A stretch of 64,000 bases of DNA from NCBI GenBank assembly GCA_034769895.1, contig CM068372.1, forward strand, positions 438,716,958 through 438,780,957, written 5' to 3'. The translations under genes were made by a program, and so were the position numbers. Origin of the DNA: Magicicada septendecula. Its lineage: Eukaryota; Arthropoda; Insecta; Hemiptera; Cicadidae. A model generated the notes under the pieces. It saw nothing but the letters and a program-made list of their open reading frames with translations. It was not told the DNA's origin and made no database searches. How positions within the stretch are numbered: position 1 is the first letter of the stretch; each line of letters begins with the position of its first letter. Positions 56,712 through 64,000 of the stretch are shown in pieces.

Positions 56712-57955
56712 GTTAAAAAAGTGGATCTTGTAAAACAAACAACTCGTTATCTAAAATTTTTAACACAACCTGACAGAATCTGAGTGAAATGCGGGACGCA
56801 AAAGTGTACCGATTTCAGTTTTCATTTATGTCAAATATGATCCATGGATATGACGTTTCAAGGGCAGCAATAATGTAGCCTACATGAGTAGCTTACGGGG
56901 AAGTGATAAAAAATTCTGTCAGTACCTAGCAAAGAATTTTGAATCAGCCATATTAAATATGATCACACATGTAACAGTTTTTATGAAAATAGTGTGTGAT
57001 TAAAAGAATGCGCTAAGGAAAATTATTTCATAAGAGAAATGGCAGTAAATAACAGCTTCAAACGTAAGTTGATCCTACCTGGATTCTAATGCAAGACACC
57101 TCAACAAGATGGTTATTACCTTTAGGAACAAACACAGTATGAAAATGAATTTCAAGGAAACAGAAATCATTAAGTAGCCTACAAGAGAGGGAAAGCAGAA
57201 GGCTTGAAGAGGAAAATTAATTTAAGCTATCGTTTAAACTAGTTACGGAGCTCCGTAGAAGCAGGTCGCAGGTGTACAGCAGACATAAAAGTAGACCAGC
57301 ACAAGCAAAGCATTCTTTTTCCAAGAAGAGAAGATCGTATAGGCACGCCCCGAGCTTTAAATGGGCAGACTGGTCCAGGGGGCGCCAAGGAACGAAAAAC
57401 AATACGCGTTAAGACTATAAGACAGTAGACAGTTGAGTGTTATTGTTAAAATTCTAGGAATGAAGGAAACTACGTTCGAATGCACGCCAAATACATTAAA
57501 TATTTCTGTAAAATTTCAGAGTTTGACTATATTATATACTATTACAAATTTGTTTAGAATTTTTAGAACAAATATTTCTAATAAAATTGCAATAGCAAAC
57601 ATGCGATTTTTGCCAAAACATAATTACTTTTATTTTCAAGAAATGATGTTTTAATTTTTGTTGTGTGTAGCCTACGTAGTGATTAGATCACTTGCAATAC
57701 TGAAATGCTATCGGTACTAATAGTTTATACTTGGGGGAAAAACCAAAATTTACACATTCAACAATAACTTGGTGTGGTGGGGGGGGGGGGAGAAAAGTAA
57801 AAAAATGAAAGGGGGCGGCTATAAGAATGCTTTGCCCAGGGTGCAAGGTACTTGAAATCGGGGCCTGCGTATAGGTCTAAAATTGTTTCACATGAAGCAA
57901 GGAAACGATTTATGTGGTCAATTGGTGTCTGAGGCTTTCCCGGCCAGCGTCAATG
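56712..57955. other. Unassigned AT-rich stretch
   Basis: Includes a G-run of 12-13 bases at about 57,778-57,790. No gene supported; open frames at 57,217 and 57,433 show no motifs. Confidence 0.3.
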
Positions 57956-57959
57956 TAAT

Positions 57960-58871
57960 TAGAAGAGTGGCTTGTCGGGTTGTAAGGCCCGTGTTCCAGA
58001 GTTGTTGATTGCAACTCTTCAGGACAAAATGGATGCCCAAACAACCACTGTTCAAGGTTACTACTGACTACGATAACTTGGTCAGTGTAGCAGAACAATT
58101 AACTTTGGACCTCACTACATTTCATCAAATTTTTACAAACGAATTGGGAATGAGAAAAGTGTGTGCGAAATTGGTCCCAAAAAAAACTTCACTCATAAAC
58201 AGAAAGAAAACAGGATGAAAGTGTGCCGTGATCCTCTAGGACGAATTCAAAATGATCTTGATTTTCTAAAAAATGTTATTACTAGTGATGAATCGTGGAT
58301 CTCTGTGTACGATCCAGAAACAAAACGCCAGAGCGAGGAGTGGCACACACGAAACTCACCACGCTCCAAAAAAAGCAAAAATAAGTAAATCCAAAAACAA
58401 AACTACGTTCATTTGTTTCTTTGATAGTAATGGCAATACCCATAAGGTGTTTTTTCCTACAGGACACACTGTCAATCAACATATTTACCGAAAAATTCTT
58501 GTAAGGCTGCGGAAATGAGTTGCCCGCGTGAGACCAGCCATCGTGAACACCTGGATACTGGATCATGGCCATGCACTTTGTCACAGCACTCTCGGTTAAT
58601 GAGATTTTAGTAAAGAAAAATATTCCTATTGTTCCTCAGCCCCCTTATTCACCTGACTTAAGTCCCTTTGACTACTTTCTCTTCCCGCGATTGAAAGAAA
58701 CATCTCAAAGGACACCATTTTGGGATGACAGACAACATTAAAAAAAATGTAACCGACCAGTTGAAGGAGATTCCAGTTTCTGAGTCCCAGCACTGCTATG
58801 AAGAGTGGAAAAGCCGTCTAAAGCGCTGTGAAGCTTCCCAAGGGAACTATTTTGAAGGCGATAGAGTCTAG
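57960..58871 (+). pseudogene. mariner-family transposase remnant
   Basis: On the plus strand, across frames: LGMRKVCAKLVPK, QKENRMKVCRDPLGRIQND, DFLKNVITSDESWISVYD (first catalytic Asp), PETKRQSEEWHTRNSPR, KSKNKTTFICFFDSNG, HKVFFPTGHTVNQHIYRKIL, then LDHGHALCHSTL where HHDNAPAHTAL is expected (second Asp lost), PPYSPDLSPFDYFLFPRLK (third Asp) and DQLKEIPVSESQHCYEEW, KSRLKRCEASQGNYFEGD. Nearly complete, but with frameshifts and a missing catalytic residue. Confidence 0.9.
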
Positions 58872-59309
58872 ATGTGGTGTGATTGTAAATAAAAGGTTTT
58901 ACTGAGTTCGCCATTACTTAATTTACTGACTTTGTGTTTTTCTACACGTTTCAGCCAACCACCAGAGATCTTCAGTAGTGAAAAGTGTTCGACACGAGAT
59001 GCTAGCCCTGGATACTTCTCTTATTGACTCCGTCCGGCCGTGATAGCCTCTGTTATTGTCGGATTTTTACTTATACTTCAGAAACGTAGACTTTAAAACG
59101 AAACCACGGACAGAGGGAATATGAAATGAAAAAAATTCTGACAAGTGCGGGAGAAAGAAAAACTGCTGAAAACACGTGAAAATAAAAAGTAATACGAAAT
59201 GTCTGTCATTTGTTACGAAATTCCAACTGGTTCATTACCTTGGTTGACGAAGTAATGGATGGAATTGTGTAGCATTAGTGTCAAACAAAAGAAGAGTGCA
59301 TGTGTACGA
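58872..59309. other. Unassigned stretch
   Basis: Holds the probable 3' end of the mariner. On the minus strand near 58,940-58,985, CTGAAGATC ... GCTGAAACGTGTAG resembles the recurrent hammerhead-like motif, but stem II does not pair. Confidence 0.3.
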
Positions 59310-59435
59310 GATCAAGTAAAGAAGTAAAAATATTAGTTCTGGAAGAAAAAAGGTGAAGGCCCACCACCTACCTGCTGGTTGAGAAAAGTATGAGAAAGAA
59401 AGAAAGAGAGAGAGAGATAGAGTGAGAGAGAGAGT

Positions 59436-59489
<54 letters not shown>

Positions 59490-59504
59490 GAGAGAGAGAG
59501 AGAC
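59310..59504 (+). repeat. Dispersed repeat head plus (GA)n, copy 1
   Basis: AAATATTAGTTCTGGAAGAA, AGGTGAAGGCCCACCACCTA, CCTGCTGG (59,325-59,385) followed by an interrupted GA tract (59,397-59,504). The same head and tract recur at 60,806-60,960. Confidence 0.85.
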
Positions 59505-60533
59505 CTATGTACGTAGGTACTAAGGTATTTTAGTGTAATTGCATTAAAGTTGTAATTTCGTGATTTCCGTGTGTGGTAATAATCATATTTCACAAACAGA
59601 AACCTGGTATCTTTACGGAGTTGGAATCTTTCAACGACGACGACTACGAAGAGATGGCGAAGAAGATAAACTCGTTCACTAATAAGTTCACACGCCATAT
59701 GCAATAAAAATACGCCGTATTCTCGTAATTCTCTAGGCGACTCAGCACGCGATAATAAATTGGAAACGACACGTTTCGCAATTGTCGTTCTTGCAACAAA
59801 TTTATCGTGGGAACGCTAACGGCCGGATACAACGGTATCGCCGATAAAGTCCAACGAAGCTGACAATAATTATAATTAAAACACACTCAAGTCTCGCACA
59901 CAATACTGTGCGCCGTATCAAACTAGGACGGAGAGCATCTGTCTACGTCTGTCAACAATAAAAATAATGGCGACACACTTGCACAAAACTAGTGGTGGTT
60001 GGTTATTTAAAAAGTATATTTTTGTTATTTATAGCTTCCGTTGGTTGCAACAGTTACATAAACTGATCAATCATTAGAGCTTCTATTACACAACGCTGTG
60101 GAAACATCTGGCACCTTGCACAATAGCGACCGGTTGCCGTCGCCACGATAATGATAGCACTCGCCGTCGACCACTGCAGCAGAAGGAAATTTTAATCGAA
60201 AAATAATTTATAGTCTGCTATCGCGCAGTAACGTCGCGTTAGACATTCTCTGTCTCTCTCTCTCTCCCCAAACGAACGTTTCAATTAAACAATATTGTTG
60301 TTGTTGTTGTTTCTGAAACGTAACAGACGAACGGCGTTCTCTACTTCTCTCCACTTGGTTAATTAAAATATTACGAGTTAACCAACAAGAACAAACAGGC
60401 TGACTAGTCATGAACGCGGCGGGTATCGTATTTATAACAGATCGTAAATTACTGCGTTGTGGTGGGATTTTGAAAGCAACGACAAGAGGTATGCGCTTGA
60501 GATAATGAAGCAACCTCCTTCGAAACTATTACA

Positions 60534-60536
<3 letters not shown>
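59505..60536. other. Unassigned stretch
   Basis: No recognised family. The 101-codon open frame on the minus strand at 60,208-60,513 contains microsatellite-derived Arg-Glu residues. A short CT tract lies near 60,250. Confidence 0.3.

Positions 60537-60586
<50 letters not shown>
60537..60586. repeat. (GA)n microsatellite
   Basis: About 24 uninterrupted GA repeats. Confidence 0.97.
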
Positions 60587-60588
<2 letters not shown>

Positions 60589-60805
60589 TAGGTTGCGATA
60601 AACTAGAACGTGTACAATAAAAACTGGACGATTATGTGTGGCCGGTAGCATTGCGGAGTCGGAGAACATCGACAATTAGGATTAATTGGAAAAACCGTGT
60701 AATATGCGAGCAAACCTGCCTTGAAGGAAAAAAAATGGTTCACCGAAATAATCTGGATTTCTAGATGTACCCCGTGAAAGAATGTACGAGAAAATAAGTA
60801 AGAAA

Positions 60806-60872
60806 ATATAAGGAAGTAAATATATTAGCTCTGGAAGAAAGAAGGTCACAGGCCCACAAACCTGCTGGGAGA

Positions 60873-60959
<87 letters not shown>

Positions 60960-60960
60960 C
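60806..60960 (+). repeat. Dispersed repeat head plus (GA)n, copy 2
   Basis: AAATATATTAGCTCTGGAAG, AAGGTCACAGGCCCACAAAC, CTGCTGGGAGAG, then GA to 60,960. Direct-orientation partner of 59,310-59,504. Confidence 0.85.
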
Positions 60961-61836
60961 TCTTGAAAAAGTAAGCGAACTTATTTCTGAAAGGAGAAAA
61001 GATAGTTCACTTATTATGCAGACAAATTATAAGGATAGCGGAATAAGAGAGATATTTTAAGTAGAACTGGACAGACGAAAGTCGAAATTTAACATAAAAA
61101 TAAGTTGTTGTCCGTTAAAAGCAAAAGCCAGAGAAAAAAAGATTTTTAACTACTTACGTATGGAGCATAACACTTACGGCTATGAGAATTGGCCATTAGA
61201 CTAGAAGAAATGAGAATACTAGAATCATTTGAAACATGGTGCTACATAAATGTCGTCATGAATACGTTAGATTAACGAGGACATGAATAAAGGAAGTTGG
61301 ATATATGAAGGAAGTCGAATCTGAAAGAATATTGAAAAACAAAGGAACGAACTTTAGTTGTAAGGGAGTGTGGCTGTATGAAATCAATAATCAAAGATGA
61401 CATTGAGAGAAAGCGGTACATAGGAGTGTATAAATTCACTCAATGATGAAGTGTATTAGGTTCAGATAATATTTATGTTTAAAAGGACCAACTGTTAAAC
61501 TGTTAATTATGTAAGAAAGGGCGATATTTGAACGCTCTTGAAGAGTACGAAATTTATAAAGCATATAACAATACTGATACCAAGCCGCGTGTTTTAAATG
61601 ATAAACTGGTTTTCAAGTCAAATGTATTGTACAACACTGCCTTGCGCTATTGTCGTGGTGGGAGCAAAACGTAATTCAGTGCGCGGTCAATCTCTATACG
61701 ATGTACATCGGTAAACCTTCGCGCTCGCTTTAAACATTTAAGTATCATATTGTTTTAAATTATTTGTTTCATATTGGATTTTAATGTTTTAATTGATTGA
61801 CAAGTGTATCAACTTTAAATGATACGCGATTGTTTT
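60961..61836. other. Unassigned stretch upstream of a hammerhead-like motif
   Basis: No gene. If the motif at 61,837 marks a Penelope-like end, its other terminal sequence may be here, but I could not place it. Confidence 0.3.
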
Positions 61837-61878
61837 AAGTTCTGATGATGGGACAAGTGTCCCGAAACATGTCAACTT
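61837..61878 (+). ncRNA. Hammerhead-ribozyme-like motif
   Basis: AAGTT (61,837-61,841) pairs with AACTT (61,874-61,878) as stem I. The core CTGATGA is at 61,842-61,848. GGGAC (61,850-61,854) pairs with GTCCC (61,859-61,863) as stem II with loop AAGT. GAAA is at 61,864-61,867, and AC/GT form a two-pair stem III around AT, with C61873 at the predicted cleavage site. One extra T (61,849) between the core and stem II departs from the consensus. Short-stem-III hammerheads are known from Penelope-like elements. No Penelope protein is adjacent here. Confidence 0.5.
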
Positions 61879-62346
61879 TGTAAAGACGTTGTTTCTAAAA
61901 GCCGCAGACGGTAAGTTGCAATATATTTGATTCAGATAATAGATGTAAATTGCGATTCCTCTGAAGAAATGAATGGAAGACACAAAATCGATCCACACTG
62001 AATACACGGCCAATTTATGGATTGAGGAGCAAATAATGAAAAGGACAGCCTGTCTTAAAACAATTTGACTGCTGACCACTTATGTGGTCAAATGTTGTAT
62101 AAACTAACGTTGGGTCAATATAATAATGCATCCTGTAGGCTTACAATAATTACGGCAGTACACTCTATCTTCTCGCCGTCGGTGTGCGCTCAGAAGAATG
62201 TTGATTACGACGTGCCTCATACGCAGGATGCCAGTGTGAAGTTTAGGGCCTAAACCTTGGTGGAAGTTGCTTCCTTCCAGTCTTCAGTGCTCCTCCCAAT
62301 TTCGGGAACTGAAAGGTTTGTAAGTTTTGACACGTGGTTGCTGACT

Positions 62347-62347
<1 letters not shown>
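61879..62347. other. Unassigned stretch
   Basis: Immediately follows the hammerhead-like motif. No gene or repeat recognised. Confidence 0.3.

Positions 62348-62418
<71 letters not shown>
62348..62418. repeat. (CT)n microsatellite
   Basis: About 35 uninterrupted CT repeats. Confidence 0.97.
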
Positions 62419-62420
<2 letters not shown>

Positions 62421-62589
62421 TTTCTTGGATGGTTAATTTCTTAAAATTTTCACTCAAATTTTATGTCCCGCAAGTGTACAGAGGGCGTCTCACAGTAATA
62501 GGCACGCCTATGGGTAAATTAATATCCGGTCACAAGTAGAAAAGCAGTATTATTTTATGTAATTAGTTCGACAAGGTATGACCCTCCCC

Positions 62590-62955
62590 ACACATGTCTG
62601 AGAATTGGACTTTAACGAAGTCCCAGGCTAATTGTATTCAAGCAGCCGAAGGCACGTGGAAGAGATATACTCTTCAAGATCGCAAAAGAAATGCCGATGG
62701 ACGGCAGGAACAGAATATTATCATTATACTTGGTACGGTTGCCCAATATCGGCGAGTATGGTTGGAACATCTTAACCGAATACCGAATGCCCAATGCCGC
62801 AAGCCGCATCCCGAAACAACTATGCAATTATAAGCCGAAAGGACGGAGAGGTGTGGGGGGTCAGAAGAAGCGCTGGAGTGACCAGTTGTGACCTCTATCC
62901 GCTCGGGACCGGACCAAACCATTTTTGGTTTAATCCTTGCAGAAGATGATGATTT
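62590..62955 (+). pseudogene. LINE polymerase tail with frameshift
   Basis: Reads MSENWTLTKSQANCIQAAEG, RRVWLEHLNRI, then, after a frameshift near 62,785, ASRIPKQLCNYKPKGRRGVG, QKKRWSDQL, with a GATGATGATT end. The middle (about 62,660-62,740) has lost the FLRSVxGC...RNEDIR block. Confidence 0.75.
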
Positions 62956-64000
62956 TTATTTCGTAGATTTCTGTTAGCAATTATTCTATTAATCAGTGTT
63001 ATCCCGAGGAATATTTTTAAGTATTCTACTGTTATTAGGTTTTGATTTTTTTGTCTATTTTAGTCATGTAGCCATAGACTGAAAGAGAGTAGGAAACTTA
63101 GCTTGTTGATAGATCATGGCGTTGACGGTATAAGTAACTGTTCGAAGCTGATATAAACAATTGGTCATTTATCGGGCTGCTTGGTTGGAGCACGTCCATC
63201 ACACAACACGTCTGTCGAGGTGAACCTCTAGGTAGAACTGTTTCACTTCTTGAACTACGGGAATCTTGAATCCCGTATCTTGAAACTCTTGAAACTCGTC
63301 GAGGTAGCTCGTTACGATCGCAGAAGACCACGGCTATGTATGCCCAACGATGGTCATTTCAGTCATTCTTTGACCGACGCCTAAGCTGGGCCTCCTAGAG
63401 TCCCACCACCTAACCTCCAATTTCACCATTCTTAAACCCATTAGTGTCCGTTTTTTGAAGGCCGTCATAAAGATCCTATCCCTGAAGTCTACGCATGAAG
63501 CGCCCAATTCTAGGGGAACCATCTCTTTAACGTGCTCGGTCTACACTCATTAGTGGTGCATAAATCTTGCACCTAATCTCAGCGAAACCAATATCTGAAG
63601 CAGATTAATCTATTTGTCCCCCAAAGCCGATAGAAATCCGCACCAAAAATCATTCAATTCTTTTCCCCGTAGCTAAAACTCTAATAAAGATCGGAACATG
63701 AAGAAATTTTGTTTTTCGCAGCCCCCCCCTCCTGCCGTAGGTTTAAGTCGACTTGTTATCAAAAACAAAGTACAGAGTACTCCCAGTGTCAAAATATTTG
63801 TTCTGTGGTGTATATCCATGGAATCGGTGTCATCTTCTGCCGCAGATCACCTCGAAGCTTTTGGTTCTTTTTACAGCTTGCTGGACTGTCAAAGTTGTGA
63901 TTTAAAATGAATTTAGAAGAACTGTAAGCTTTCGTTTACATTTGCAGTTATACATGAAGAGGGCAACAGCATGGCTATCACGGAGATTGTCACCTAGGCC
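62956..64000. other. Unassigned end of the window; open minus-strand stretch at 63,098-63,522
   Basis: Two abutting minus-strand open frames (63,522-63,334 and 63,331-63,098, different frames) read VRWWDSRRPSLGVGQRMTEM and DRNELPRRVSRVSRYGIQDS. Base composition is more balanced than nearby, as in coding or retroelement DNA, but I recognise no domain. A C-run lies at 63,722-63,728. Confidence 0.3.

Noticed and set aside
58930..58985. Hammerhead-like motif on the minus strand
   Set aside because: CTGAAGA and GAAACGTG are there, but the segment between them does not form a stem.

Overview
This is eukaryotic, almost certainly insect, intergenic DNA: AT-rich, packed with decayed transposable elements, long (CT)n, (AC)n and trinucleotide microsatellites, and no convincing host gene. 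The mix (LINE reverse-transcriptase tails, R1/LOA-like and Jockey-like LINEs, Penelope-like GIY-YIG fragments, three mariner lineages, hAT and pogo/Tigger-type elements, Gypsy-like solo LTRs) suits a large repeat-rich insect genome. A cockroach or other blattodean is my guess, from the style of the LINE tails; it is an inference, not something the sequence proves.

Layout. 0.5-2.9 kb: two LINE tails and a dead mariner. 3.3-5.0 kb: a Tigger-like element with a hAT-like element inside it, both with target-site duplications. 5.1-7.6 kb: an internally deleted LINE between exact 13-bp duplications. 7.6-11.4 kb: foldback elements and microsatellites. 11.4-19.4 kb: mostly AT-rich unassigned DNA with a few LINE and dispersed-repeat scraps. 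19.5-20.4 kb: a 28-bp/41-bp minisatellite. 20.7-22.9 kb: a solo LTR, two large inverted repeats and a nested LINE tail. 23-27.8 kb: LINE tails, one with a 173-codon open frame. 28.0-35.4 kb: minus-strand R1/LOA-like LINEs, the best of which is split by a 2.44-kb insertion flanked by a 4-bp duplication. 35.4-42.8 kb: LINE, Penelope-like and Jockey-like remnants, a solo LTR and a 63-bp-arm hairpin. 43.9-51 kb: LINE tails, SINE-like tRNA segments, a Penelope fragment, a 61-bp tandem repeat and a mariner remnant. 52-56.7 kb: an R1-like fragment and three LTR copies, then a copy of the 41.6-42.4 kb block. 58-64 kb: a mariner remnant, GA-rich repeats, a hammerhead-like motif, a LINE tail and an unassigned open stretch.

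Nothing here forms an operon or pathway; the relations are nesting, duplication and decay. The best leads are (1) the unclassified 2.44-kb insertion at 30,551-32,993, whose removal with one CTTG copy rejoins a LINE reading frame; (2) a recurrent hammerhead-like motif, best at 61,837-61,878, several copies of which sit by Penelope-like ends or inverted repeats; (3) five copies of one LTR family, three of them next to ATAT and none with an internal region; and (4) the minisatellite with a 13-bp unit expansion and a five-unit higher-order pattern.
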